From a virus, in IMG/VR virus record IMGVR_UViG_3300025030_000103, positions 1 through 63,362 of that record: a DNA stretch of 63,362 nucleotides. One strand, written 5' to 3'. Positions 7,191 through 15,282 of the stretch are shown here, in pieces. The notes below the pieces were generated by a model, which saw nothing but the letters and a program-made list of their open reading frames with translations, ran no database searches and had not been told where the DNA came from. The position numbers and the translations under genes were made by a program. Numbering within the stretch: the first letter of the stretch is position 1; each line of letters opens with the position of its first letter.

Positions 7191-8026
7191 TGCCCCATGC
7201 ATCTGCTATGGAAAAGCCAGCTAGAAACAACTTCCTCCTTTACGGAGACATAGGCTCAGGGAAGACAACTGCTTTTCGTACAATCCCTGGTAGAAAGTTC
7301 CTCTACATGTTCGACCCGGCAGGTTTGTCTTCGATCAAAGGTACGGATGATATCCACTATGAAGCCTTCATGCCTGAGAATATCTCAATGTCTGTATCTA
7401 CTCTCAAAGGTGTGAAGGATTCCTCTGCTCCACGTTACGAAGCTAATGATGTTTACTCCAAGTGGGAGAATGACTTCGAGAGAAGGCTCAAGGCGAACTG
7501 GTTCGCTGATCCCAACTCTGAGATAGACGGCGTAAAGGGAGGCTTCGATGCAGTTGGATTTGACAGTATTACTACTCTTAACGACCTTCTCATGGATCGT
7601 ATCCTGGAGATTAACGGACGAGCTGGCAAGCAGCCGGAGATCAGCGACTACGGAGTTGCTGCTAACGCTCTCGCTCGTATCATCCGTAACGCTAACGGTC
7701 AAGGTTGTTTTGTATTTTTTACCGGCCACGAGAACGCTGCCCAAGACAAGCTTATGAAGACCGTCAAGATCCAGCTCATGGTAGCTGGTCAACTTAAACA
7801 GAAACTTCCGATCCTCTTCTCTGACATCTACCACTGTCATGCAGACGTAGTCAATGGGCAGGTAAAGTATCTTATCGACACCGTCCCTACGGATATGTAC
7901 CCAACTGCAAGATGCAGCATGGAGCTTCCTCCGACCTTAGATATTACAATTCCTGCAAACTCTTCCGACGTAACAAAGTTCGGCCTTGGGAAGATCTTGC
8001 GGGAGAAGGGTATCTGGACGGATTAA
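7190..8026 (+). CDS. Sak4-like RecA-fold recombinase ATPase
   Basis: The 278-residue protein has a P-loop GDIGSGKTT at residues 19-27 and a Walker B-like FDAVGFDSIT near residue 120. This arrangement is that of the AAA_24/Sak4 single-strand annealing ATPases of phages, which load on single-stranded DNA with help from a phage SSB. It lies between a Cas4-like nuclease and an SSB-like gene, which fits a recombination module. The ATG overlaps the preceding stop. Confidence 0.88.
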   Translation: MPHASAMEKPARNNFLLYGDIGSGKTTAFRTIPGRKFLYMFDPAGLSSIKGTDDIHYEAFMPENISMSVSTLKGVKDSSAPRYEANDVYSKWENDFERRLKANWFADPNSEIDGVKGGFDAVGFDSITTLNDLLMDRILEINGRAGKQPEISDYGVAANALARIIRNANGQGCFVFFTGHENAAQDKLMKTVKIQLMVAGQLKQKLPILFSDIYHCHADVVNGQVKYLIDTVPTDMYPTARCSMELPPTLDITIPANSSDVTKFGLGKILREKGIWTD

Positions 8027-8063
8027 CCATAGTAGAGACGTCGAAAACAAAGGAGGTGAGAAC

Positions 8064-8195
8064 ATGGCTGTTATGAAAAGCTGCGCTAATACCGACTGCA
8101 AGTATCAGGACGAGAACGCAGAAGGTAACTGCACCCTCGAGGAAATCACGCTTGACAACTGCGGAGATTGCGAACAACTGGACGAAGAAGAGTAG
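8064..8195 (+). CDS. Cysteine-rich mini-protein (43 aa)
   Basis: Six cysteines are spread over an acidic protein that includes CANTDC and CGDC. The ATG at 8064 follows AAAGGAGG. Metal binding is likely; function is unknown. Confidence 0.65.
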   Translation: MAVMKSCANTDCKYQDENAEGNCTLEEITLDNCGDCEQLDEEE

Positions 8196-8222
8196 TTTAA
8201 ATTCGAATTTCAAATCGAATCT
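8195..8222. repeat. 28-bp interrupted palindrome, copy 4
   Basis: The core ATTCGAATTTCAAA is flanked by GTTTAA and TCGAATCT. It begins at the stop of the preceding gene and precedes the SSB-like gene. Confidence 0.85.
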
Positions 8223-8270
8223 AAACACAAACGAAACCTCAACCAAACAAAAGAAAAGGGAGAAACACAG

Positions 8271-8657
8271 ATGAGCTTTATCGACATGGAACTGGATGCA
8301 ATCGAAGAAGACAAGCCGGTAGCTGAAGGGGAGTACAGCCTGGTTATCACCGACGTCAAGGAGAAGCAGGATGAAAGTGGCAACAGCAAAGGCCTGCTGG
8401 TGATCCTTGAAGTTGAAGGCGCAACCGGCGCTGCCAACGTCCTCCACAACATCAGCTTCCCTCTCGCTCATGACGACGAGAGCAAGAAGAAAAACAAGCT
8501 CCTCTTCATGAAGCGCTTCCTCGTTCAGTTCGGTATTCCGTTCCAAGGAGGCATCGACCTTACCCGCTTCCCCGGCGCTCGCGCCAAGTGCTTCCTGACT
8601 CAGGATGAGTATCAGGGAGTTGTTTCTAACAAAATCAAGTTGCCGATGATGAAGTAA
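8271..8657 (+). CDS. SSB-like protein (DUF669-like)
   Basis: The 128-residue protein has the pattern of small phage single-strand binding or DUF669-like proteins: a beta-rich start (EGEYSLVITDVKE), a core LVILEVEG, and a helix KKNKLLFMKRFLVQFGI. It directly follows the Sak4-like ATPase, whose family depends on such partners. The codon use looks highly expressed, and the gene is followed by a structured RNA and a terminator. The assignment rests on pattern and position, not on a diagnostic motif. Confidence 0.7.
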   Translation: MSFIDMELDAIEEDKPVAEGEYSLVITDVKEKQDESGNSKGLLVILEVEGATGAANVLHNISFPLAHDDESKKKNKLLFMKRFLVQFGIPFQGGIDLTRFPGARAKCFLTQDEYQGVVSNKIKLPMMK

Positions 8658-8662
8658 ACAAA

Positions 8663-8747
8663 TGCGCCTGCAGCAATTAAGCCGAGGTTAGAACTATGGT
8701 TCTTGATCGTAAACGACTTGAGGCGGCGTAGTCCTCGGGCAGGTGCA
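8663..8747 (+). ncRNA. Candidate structured RNA with nested stems
   Basis: A 9-bp stem (8663-8671 with 8739-8747, one G-U pair) encloses a 6-bp stem CCGAGG/CCTCGG (8682-8687 with 8733-8738) stacked on its 3' side, and a hairpin AGAAC-TATG-GTTCT at 8690-8703. It is between a stop codon and a strong terminator, so it would be the 3' UTR or a processed RNA. It does not have tRNA features. Confidence 0.5.
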
Positions 8748-8758
8748 GAACACAAAGA

Positions 8759-8798
8759 GGGAGAGTTGGTTCTTAAACAAATCAGCTCTCCCTTTTTT
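8759..8798 (+). terminator. Rho-independent terminator
   Basis: A stem of GGGAGAG with CTCTCCC, extended to 13 pairs with G-U wobbles (8759-8771 with 8780-8792), is followed by six T. It closes the unit that ends with the SSB-like gene. Confidence 0.85.
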
Positions 8799-8823
8799 GT
8801 CTCAATTTTCGAAGGGAGGTTTT

Positions 8824-9018
8824 ATGAAACTTGGCAGGATTACAACCTGTGACTGTTGTACAAAGCAAATAGTAAGAGGGAGCGGAACACCTGATAAATA
8901 CGTTACATACGGGCCGATTACGTTGTTAGGAATAAACCAACATGCCTGTAGAAGTTGTGCAGAAGATTTAGATGAAAACGGGCTCTTCCCGGAGGAGGCT
9001 GCTCAATGCCTCGTGTAA
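8824..9018 (+). CDS. Zinc-finger small protein (64 aa)
   Basis: CDCC at residues 9-12 and CRSC near residue 42 form a probable zinc site. GGGAGG precedes the ATG at 8824; the open frame upstream has no better site. No family is recognised. Confidence 0.7.
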   Translation: MKLGRITTCDCCTKQIVRGSGTPDKYVTYGPITLLGINQHACRSCAEDLDENGLFPEEAAQCLV

Positions 9019-9212
9019 GCATCATTATCGAAGACTCACTAGATCAGAGAATGAACAAGTTCCTTCCATGGGGCGTGAAGAACAAAGTAATGGAAGCTCT
9101 TTGTGAAAATCTCTGTGATGCAGTTGAAACTCATGGGAAGGAATTGGTAGGTTTGATTCTCAACAAAGATTGGAATGCCGTAACTAAACATGTTTCTAAG
9201 AAGGAGGTATAA
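9006..9212 (+). CDS. Hypothetical protein (68 aa), possible ribbon-helix-helix
   Basis: The protein starts MPRVSIIIEDSLDQRMNKFLPWG, a beta strand followed by a helix, as in ribbon-helix-helix proteins or small phage oligomers. The remaining two helices are consistent but not diagnostic. It overlaps the preceding gene. Confidence 0.65.
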   Translation: MPRVSIIIEDSLDQRMNKFLPWGVKNKVMEALCENLCDAVETHGKELVGLILNKDWNAVTKHVSKKEV

Positions 9213-9214
9213 CA

Positions 9215-9433
9215 GTGGCTTTACTAGAAGACATTGTAACTACAATAAGCGAAATGTCTGATGAAGAGCTTTTCGAAGCTTTAAAGGATATCAGACACAA
9301 TCGTACTAAAGAAACAATAATCCTCACTAAAGCAAGAGAAAAGAAGAACAGTGCAGATAAGGTTCTCGCAAATATGACTCCGGAAATGGCTAGAGCTCTA
9401 CTGGCTCAGATGGGAGTTGAACTTCCGAAGTAA
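9215..9433 (+). CDS. Hypothetical helical protein (72 aa)
   Basis: The gene uses a GTG start after AAGGAGG. The protein is acidic-basic helical throughout, ending in a motif MTPEMARALLAQMGV. No family is recognised. It is coupled to the previous gene by a two-base gap. Confidence 0.7.
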   Translation: MALLEDIVTTISEMSDEELFEALKDIRHNRTKETIILTKAREKKNSADKVLANMTPEMARALLAQMGVELPK

Positions 9434-9461
9434 CTTTGAATTTAAAATTTGAACATAAACT
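9434..9461. repeat. 28-bp interrupted palindrome, copy 5
   Basis: The core ATTTAAAATTTGAA is flanked by CTTTGA and CATAAACT. It starts one base after a stop and runs up to the TAGGAGG of the methyltransferase gene. Confidence 0.8.
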
Positions 9462-9476
9462 TAGGAGGATAAAATA

Positions 9477-10922
9477 GTGAGCTTCGGTGATATGCTTACA
9501 GGTGCAGTTGAAGATCAACCATCTAAATACCTTTTTGTAGAAGACATAGTTATCGGAGAAAGATTCAGGAAGGAGTACAACAAGATAGATGAACTCTGCC
9601 AATCTATAGTCGAAAACGGCCTGATGCATTTTCCTGTAGTTGATGAACAGAATAATCTGATTGCCGGCGGCCGAAGAATGACTGCTCTGAAAAAACTGGG
9701 CTGGACCCAAATCCCTGTGAGGGAAATGAAAGATGTCAGTCCTATCAAGCTCAGAGAAATGGAACTGGAAGAAAACCTCCAGAGAGAAAACTTAACCTGG
9801 CAAGAGGAGGTTGCACTTAAAAATGAAATCCTCCGCCTTAAGCAAGAGCTTCACGGCATTAAAGGCACAGGTCGTGCAGCAACTAATTCATCTGGGGTAT
9901 CTCAGAAAGACGTCGCCGAGATGCTTGGTGACTCCCAAGCTAACTTCTCTATGGACGTGGCACTTGCGAAGGCTATGGAGGAAATCCCAGAGCTTGCGGC
10001 CTGTTCAACTAAGGATGAAGCGCGCAAGAAGCTTAAGCAGATGCAAGAGCGTCTTATTGTAGAAGAACTTGGAAGGAGGCACCGTGCTACGAACACAATT
10101 CAAGTTGACAAAGGCGGAGCTACTGTTGTTGAAAACCCAGCTCTTGCAACCCAAAAGCCTAAGTTATCTTTCTACTCACAAGCAGACGCAAGCTTTAGAA
10201 TCGGTGATGCTATCGAAGGCCTTAAGAATCTCGAGCCGAGCACAACCCTGCGATATATCAACGTCGACACTCCGTACGGAATCGACCTTAATGCAATCAA
10301 GCGAGATAACGGTGGAGACGTTAAGATTATCGAATCAGATTACCGAGAAGTGGCTGCAGGAGATTTTCTCTTCCGCGATAAAGAGAGTGGAGAATGGAGA
10401 GGTTTCGCTTATGAAGTCGCATCCGAGTGCTTTAGGCTTTCTGCAGATGACTGCTCCATGACTTGGTGGTTTGCAATCCAGTGGTATCAGCCTCTCCTTG
10501 AAATGCTCCAGCAGGTAGGGTGGAAAGTAGATGCTATCCCTAACATCTGGGATACCGGCGAACAAGGTCAGACAAATCAACCTGAGCTGTATCTTGCAAG
10601 ATGCTATGAACCCTTCTTCTCTTGTAGAAAAGGCACTCCGGTTATCTTCAAGAGGGGAAGAAGTAATATCTTCCGGCATAAAAAACTCAACGGAGATAAG
10701 AAGATTCACCCTACGGAAAAGCCTTTATCCCTTATGAAGGAGGTCTTCGAAACCTATGCTCAGCCGGGCTGTACAATCCTTGTGCCGTTTATCGGAAGTG
10801 GTAATGATCTACTCACTGGCTTTTCTATGGGCCATAGTACATTCGGCTTTGACCTTAATGAGGAGGTTAAGAAGAGATTCCTTATCAGGCTCGTTGAAAT
10901 GGAACAGGCCGGAATTCTATGA
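9477..10922 (+). CDS. ParB-like domain fused to class-beta DNA methyltransferase
   Basis: The 481-residue protein joins two enzymes of DNA recognition. Residues about 20-130 are a ParB/sulfiredoxin-type domain with GGRRMTALKKLGW and ENLQRENLTWQEE, followed by a helix-turn-helix-like part (VSQKDVAEMLGDSQANFS). Residues about 235-475 are a DNA methyltransferase in beta order: catalytic motif IV at 264-267, HPTEKP at 411-416, and the SAM-site motif VPFIGSGN at 436-443. Motif IV reads DTPY rather than the usual DPPY/NPPY, and motif I reads VPF rather than DPF. It could protect phage DNA from host restriction or be a degenerated enzyme. The start is GTG after TAGGAGG. Confidence 0.85.
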   Translation: MSFGDMLTGAVEDQPSKYLFVEDIVIGERFRKEYNKIDELCQSIVENGLMHFPVVDEQNNLIAGGRRMTALKKLGWTQIPVREMKDVSPIKLREMELEENLQRENLTWQEEVALKNEILRLKQELHGIKGTGRAATNSSGVSQKDVAEMLGDSQANFSMDVALAKAMEEIPELAACSTKDEARKKLKQMQERLIVEELGRRHRATNTIQVDKGGATVVENPALATQKPKLSFYSQADASFRIGDAIEGLKNLEPSTTLRYINVDTPYGIDLNAIKRDNGGDVKIIESDYREVAAGDFLFRDKESGEWRGFAYEVASECFRLSADDCSMTWWFAIQWYQPLLEMLQQVGWKVDAIPNIWDTGEQGQTNQPELYLARCYEPFFSCRKGTPVIFKRGRSNIFRHKKLNGDKKIHPTEKPLSLMKEVFETYAQPGCTILVPFIGSGNDLLTGFSMGHSTFGFDLNEEVKKRFLIRLVEMEQAGIL

Positions 10923-11128
10923 GTCAGAGTAAGATCGGCTCCTTCATAGAAAGTTGGGCGAATATCTTTATAGGTTGGGCAGTTGCAGTTGCAAGCCAGG
11001 TATTGATCTTTCCTCTTTATGGAATCAACTGCCCTTTGGAAACCAACATAAAGATCAGTCTCTGGTTCACAGCTATTTCTCTTATCCGAAGTTATACAAT
11101 AAGAAGAATCTTTAATCGCTTGCATTAG
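10919..11128 (+). CDS. Two-helix membrane protein, DUF7220-like
   Basis: The protein begins MSQSKIGSFIESWANIFIGW, has two hydrophobic segments (about residues 15-33 and 47-60) and ends SLIRSYTIRRIFNRL. I recognise this as a small membrane protein found next to replication genes in many phages; its role is unknown. The ATG overlaps the methyltransferase stop. Confidence 0.8.
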   Translation: MSQSKIGSFIESWANIFIGWAVAVASQVLIFPLYGINCPLETNIKISLWFTAISLIRSYTIRRIFNRLH

Positions 11129-11155
11129 ATTGCATTCGAAATTTGAATACAAACT
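11128..11155. repeat. 28-bp interrupted palindrome, copy 6
   Basis: The core ATTCGAAATTTGAA is flanked by GATTGC and TACAAACT. It overlaps the last base of the preceding stop and precedes the TTGGAGG of the next gene. Confidence 0.85.
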
Positions 11156-11185
11156 GCATAGACGGTGCAGTTACTTGGAGGTTTT

Positions 11186-11353
11186 ATGGAAAGACGTTGT
11201 GGCAGTTGCCTTTGGAAGAAGGAAAATAGATGTTGCTTTAACCCGCCTGTGTTGGTAATGCAAAAAGATATCACAACATGGCAGCAACCGAAAGTTGAAG
11301 ACTCTGATTCTTGTAGCCAGTATAAACACTACAGGTCGGAGGACTGCGAATGA
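11186..11353 (+). CDS. Cysteine-rich mini-protein (55 aa)
   Basis: The protein has CGSC, CC and two further cysteines (pattern C-x2-C-x7-CC-x25-C), suggesting a metal site. The ATG at 11186 follows TTGGAGG. It overlaps the polymerase start by an ATGA. Confidence 0.65.
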   Translation: MERRCGSCLWKKENRCCFNPPVLVMQKDITTWQQPKVEDSDSCSQYKHYRSEDCE

Positions 11354-13968
11354 GCTTCATTCAAATGGACGGTCTACAAACACAAACTGAAGGCATATCC
11401 CAAATAATCCCTGGTAGTAGGATCGTAGTCATAGGAGATTCTCCATGCTCAGACGACTTCAAAACTCGCAAGCCTTTCTCTGGTACTGCTGGGACTCTCT
11501 TAGGGCAATGCTTGGGTACTGCTGGTATTCAACTCTCATCGTTATCCGTTATCTTCTTAAACCCGACTGGCATCAGCTGCGCAGGTCTATGGACAGAGAA
11601 GGGAGGTTTTACAACTACAGGTGCCGACGCAATAGGGAATATCTGTTCCATAGTCAAGGTCATAAATCCTAATGTCATTGTCCCTCTAGGTGAAATCCCC
11701 TTCCAAGCTGTCTGCCGAAGATCAGGGATAACCAAGTACAGAAACTCAATGCTCGAAGCAGCTGGGAACTTTACTCGCGAAGATGGAACGCCCTACAAAG
11801 TTATCCCAACGCTATCTCCAGCAACCGCAATTAGACAATATCTCTTAAGATATCACATCGCCAATGACTTTCGGAGGATTCATGAAGAGAGTTTTTACCC
11901 AGACATTCGAGTCCCGGCCCGTACTTTACTGGTCCAACCCAGTTTCCTTGAATGTAAGGCTTTTCTTCTTGAGCTTATCACCGATAAGAAACCTTCCGCT
12001 TTCGATATCGAGGTTTACAAAGGTGAAGTTTCTTGTATCTCTTTCGCTCCTGATTCCTTGCTATCTATGTCAATCCCTTTCGACTCGCGTTGGACTATCG
12101 AAGAGGAAGCAGAACTCTGGAGATTGATTGAGGCTTATCTAGGCGATGCCTCTATAGCAAAATATCTCCAAAACGGAATGTTTGATAGAAGCTTTCTTTT
12201 GATGCGGAATAAGATTATCGTAAGAGGCATAGTCCACGACACAATGATAAAGTGCCATCTGAACTACCCTGACTTCCCGAAAGGCTTAGGTTTCATCTGC
12301 TCCCTCTTTACAAGGGAACCCTACTATAAAGACGACGGCAAGACTTGGTTCAATGATATCAAAGGTAGCGGCCATAACAACATTAATCAGTTCTACGAGT
12401 ATAATGCAAAAGACTCTGCGGTGCTTCTCGAAGCTGATCCTTTGCTACAAGATGAGCTAGTCAAGTTTGGAAACGCTGAGACATATGACTTCTGCCGCAG
12501 ACTCATGGAGCCACTTCTGTTCATGGCAACCAGAGGAATTAAGGTTAACAAAGATAAGTTGCAGGCACATAAAGTTGAAGCAACAGCGTCCCTTGAGAAG
12601 GCGCAAATCGAGTTGAATAAACTCTGCGGCTTTGCTCTTAACGTCTCAAGTCCGAAACAATGCAAAGAGTACTTCTACGGCGTCAAAGGTTATAAGCCAA
12701 TAACCGCCTTGAAGAAAGACCCTGTTACTGGAGAGCGAAGTTCAAAAGCTACAACAGACAACAAAGCAATGAAAAAACTAGCCCTTAAAGGCTGCAAGGA
12801 GGCAACCCTTGTCCAACAAGTACGTGCTTACAGGAAGCTTATCGGTACCTACCTTAATATTAGCTTTGATAGTGATGGCCGTCTTAGGTGTTCTTGGAAT
12901 ATCTCTGGCACTAATAGTGGTAGACTTTCTTCCAGCGCAACGATATTTGGCACCGGAACTAACATGCAAAACCTTCCTAAAATCTTTAAGGCCTTCTTAG
13001 AGGCTGACGAAGGTTATCTCATGTGCGAGATGGACAAAGCACAAGCTGAATGGGTTGTCGTAGCTTATCTCTGTGGCGATGCTAATATGATCCGCACCAT
13101 AGAGAATAGGGAAGATGCGCATATCAATACAGCCCATCTAATGTTCGGCGCACCGAAAGAGCTTATAAAGTTAGAGGATGAAATCCTAGGGAGTGAGTCT
13201 GATGAATCTGTTATTCTACAGAAGCGGAAAGAGTATTGCCCTGATATCCTTCGCTATCATCCTATTCCTAATATGTCCTGTAGGCAAGCCGGGAAGAAGT
13301 CAAATCACGGTCTCAACTACGACCTCGGAGCGAACGGATTTGCTGCTACATATGGTCTCGATCTCAGGGAAGCGCGGCGCTGCTGTGATCTCTACCACAG
13401 AGCTTATCCTTCTATTAGAATCTGGCACGCACATATCAGAACGCAATTGGGAAAAGATCGGACTCTTGTAAATCTGTTTGGAAGGAAAAGGAGGTTTTTA
13501 GATCGCTGGGGAGATGATCTCTTTAAAGCAGCTTACGCCTATATCCCTCAGAGCACGGTTGCTCAGCTTCTTAACAAAGCCCTGATTGATTGCTACGAGA
13601 AGCAGACTTTGCCAGACTTTGAGTTCTTGCGAAAGCTAGAGCTACTCTCCCAAGTGCATGACTCTGTCCTCTGGCAAAGGATTCTCTCAGATCTTAGAGG
13701 CTACGCCCAGTGTATGCTGGCTATAAAGGAGTTTGCTGAAGTCCCCTTGGTGGCTAATGGCAGATCATTTATAATCAGAACAGATGCAAAAGTAGGCTTT
13801 GATGCAAAGAATCTTGAGAAAGTCTCCATAGAAGGAACACTAGACGAAGTTACAGCAAACCTCGAACAGGTTGTCGCAAAGCTACTTGAGAAGCAAAAAC
13901 AAACCTCAACCGCTATCGACTTAGATGAATTGGAGGACTCTGAAGATGATGAAGTTGAGGAGGGGTAA
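11350..13968 (+). CDS. DNA polymerase A fused to uracil-DNA-glycosylase-like domain
   Basis: The 872-residue replicative polymerase has three parts. Residues about 20-180 match the family 4/5 uracil-DNA glycosylase layout (VVIGDSPCSDD, KPFSGTAGTLL, VIFLNPTGISCAG). A 3'-5' exonuclease follows with DIE at 219-221, an Exo II FD and YNAKD. The polymerase has motif A with Asp562 (DKAQAEW), motif B from Arg645 to Tyr657 with Lys649, and motif C QVHDS with Asp771. The position matching Phe762 of E. coli Pol I is His653. A glycosylase-like N-terminus is known for the phage SPO1 polymerase. The C-terminal 30 residues are very acidic. Confidence 0.93.
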   Translation: MSFIQMDGLQTQTEGISQIIPGSRIVVIGDSPCSDDFKTRKPFSGTAGTLLGQCLGTAGIQLSSLSVIFLNPTGISCAGLWTEKGGFTTTGADAIGNICSIVKVINPNVIVPLGEIPFQAVCRRSGITKYRNSMLEAAGNFTREDGTPYKVIPTLSPATAIRQYLLRYHIANDFRRIHEESFYPDIRVPARTLLVQPSFLECKAFLLELITDKKPSAFDIEVYKGEVSCISFAPDSLLSMSIPFDSRWTIEEEAELWRLIEAYLGDASIAKYLQNGMFDRSFLLMRNKIIVRGIVHDTMIKCHLNYPDFPKGLGFICSLFTREPYYKDDGKTWFNDIKGSGHNNINQFYEYNAKDSAVLLEADPLLQDELVKFGNAETYDFCRRLMEPLLFMATRGIKVNKDKLQAHKVEATASLEKAQIELNKLCGFALNVSSPKQCKEYFYGVKGYKPITALKKDPVTGERSSKATTDNKAMKKLALKGCKEATLVQQVRAYRKLIGTYLNISFDSDGRLRCSWNISGTNSGRLSSSATIFGTGTNMQNLPKIFKAFLEADEGYLMCEMDKAQAEWVVVAYLCGDANMIRTIENREDAHINTAHLMFGAPKELIKLEDEILGSESDESVILQKRKEYCPDILRYHPIPNMSCRQAGKKSNHGLNYDLGANGFAATYGLDLREARRCCDLYHRAYPSIRIWHAHIRTQLGKDRTLVNLFGRKRRFLDRWGDDLFKAAYAYIPQSTVAQLLNKALIDCYEKQTLPDFEFLRKLELLSQVHDSVLWQRILSDLRGYAQCMLAIKEFAEVPLVANGRSFIIRTDAKVGFDAKNLEKVSIEGTLDEVTANLEQVVAKLLEKQKQTSTAIDLDELEDSEDDEVEEG

Positions 13969-15179
13969 TGGCAAGAAACTACGAGGACTTCTTAACAGCG
14001 TATCTAAGATACACTGCAAACACGGAACCCCCTACAAACTACCATATCTGGACAGCGCTTTCCGCTATCAGCGGATGCTTACAAAGAAGGGTATACTTAA
14101 AGTGGGGTTTCAAAAGACTCTATCCGAATTTGTACATAGTCTTGATTGGGCCCAGCGGGTGTCGTAAGGGAACTGCGATGGGCATAGGCAAGGACCTCTT
14201 GCAAGACATCAACGGAGTTGTCCTTACAAGCGAGTCTGTAACTAGGGAGGCTCTCATCAGAGATATGCGAGACTGTGTCGCTACCTACATGGACCCTACG
14301 GATAACGTCCCAAAGTTTCATTGCTCTATAACAGTTCAATCGGAGGAACTCAGTGTCTTTCTTGGCCAGGGTAATATCAAATTCCTTGCTGATCTCACTG
14401 ACTGGTTTGATTGTCACGACCAGTGGACATACAGAACCAAGGGCAGTGGCACAGACAAACTCACCGGCGTGTGTGTTAACTTCCTCGGAGCCACAGCACC
14501 TGATTGGCTGCGATCTATCTTGCCTCAAGAAGCGTTCGGGGGTGGGTTTACATCTCGAATTATATTCGTCGTCGAGGATACTAAAAAACAGATTGTAGCT
14601 GATCCTACTGTTTCGCAAGATATTCTGAATATGCGGCCCTACTTAGTGAATGATCTTGAGCAGATTGCACTGATGGCCGGGGAGATGCGATTTGATAACA
14701 AAACTATGGAAGCTTATACAAAGTGGTATACTCACCAAAGCAAGAGTCCGGTTATTAAAGATCCTCACTTTGCTGGCTATTGTGAGCGAAGAGCTGTTCA
14801 CACTCTTAAGCTCAGTATGGTTGCTAGTGCTTCTCGCTCTTCTGACAGAATTATTCTTGTATCTGACTTTGAGCGAGCTGTTTCTTTGCTTGAATCAGTA
14901 GAGCCTAAGATGCCTAGAGCTTTCCTTGGACTCGGCAAAGCTAGATACAGTGAATCAACTGCTCAAATCTTCGATTACCTTCTCAAGGTAAAGCAAACAA
15001 CTAGAAGTGATATCTTAGATAAGTTCTGCTACGATATAGATGAATACACCTTGCAGATTATCATGAAGACTCTTGCAGCTAGGAAGGTTATAGATATCCG
15101 ATACGATGCAGAGAGAACAGATTATCTCTATTCAATCTCGAAACACATACTGGAGGGAAAGACTAATGAAGCTGTATAG
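13968..15179 (+). CDS. DUF3987-like replicative ATPase (helicase/primase-associated)
   Basis: The 403-residue protein has an N-terminal fold with a P-loop-like GPSGCRKGTA at about residues 61-70 and a SEEL acidic motif near residue 126, both typical of DUF3987-type phage ATPases, which are related to helicase-primase proteins. The C-terminal 70 residues look like a winged helix (TTRSDILDKFCYDIDEYTL). It directly follows the polymerase with an overlapping ATG, and no other helicase is recognised in phage A, so it is the best replicative helicase candidate. Confidence 0.8.
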   Translation: MARNYEDFLTAYLRYTANTEPPTNYHIWTALSAISGCLQRRVYLKWGFKRLYPNLYIVLIGPSGCRKGTAMGIGKDLLQDINGVVLTSESVTREALIRDMRDCVATYMDPTDNVPKFHCSITVQSEELSVFLGQGNIKFLADLTDWFDCHDQWTYRTKGSGTDKLTGVCVNFLGATAPDWLRSILPQEAFGGGFTSRIIFVVEDTKKQIVADPTVSQDILNMRPYLVNDLEQIALMAGEMRFDNKTMEAYTKWYTHQSKSPVIKDPHFAGYCERRAVHTLKLSMVASASRSSDRIILVSDFERAVSLLESVEPKMPRAFLGLGKARYSESTAQIFDYLLKVKQTTRSDILDKFCYDIDEYTLQIIMKTLAARKVIDIRYDAERTDYLYSISKHILEGKTNEAV

Positions 15180-15282
15180 GTGCATAACCTGCGGAACAAA
15201 GCAAGCTAACGACAAGTCTTGCAAGGGTTGCTATGGAACAATCTTTATTACACTAAAGGAGGTTAAAAGTGGAGCGCCCTGA
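15166..15282 (+). CDS. Zinc-ribbon mini-protein (38 aa)
   Basis: Two pairs, CITC at residues 6-9 and CKGC at 19-22, form a complete zinc ribbon. The gene overlaps the ATPase stop and the next gene's start, and contains that gene's AAAGGAGG site. The tight coupling supports a real gene. Confidence 0.6.
   Translation: MKLYRCITCGTKQANDKSCKGCYGTIFITLKEVKSGAP

Noticed and set aside
8663-8747. tRNA gene
   Set aside because: The stem lengths and the lack of a T-loop sequence do not fit a tRNA; the shape is different.
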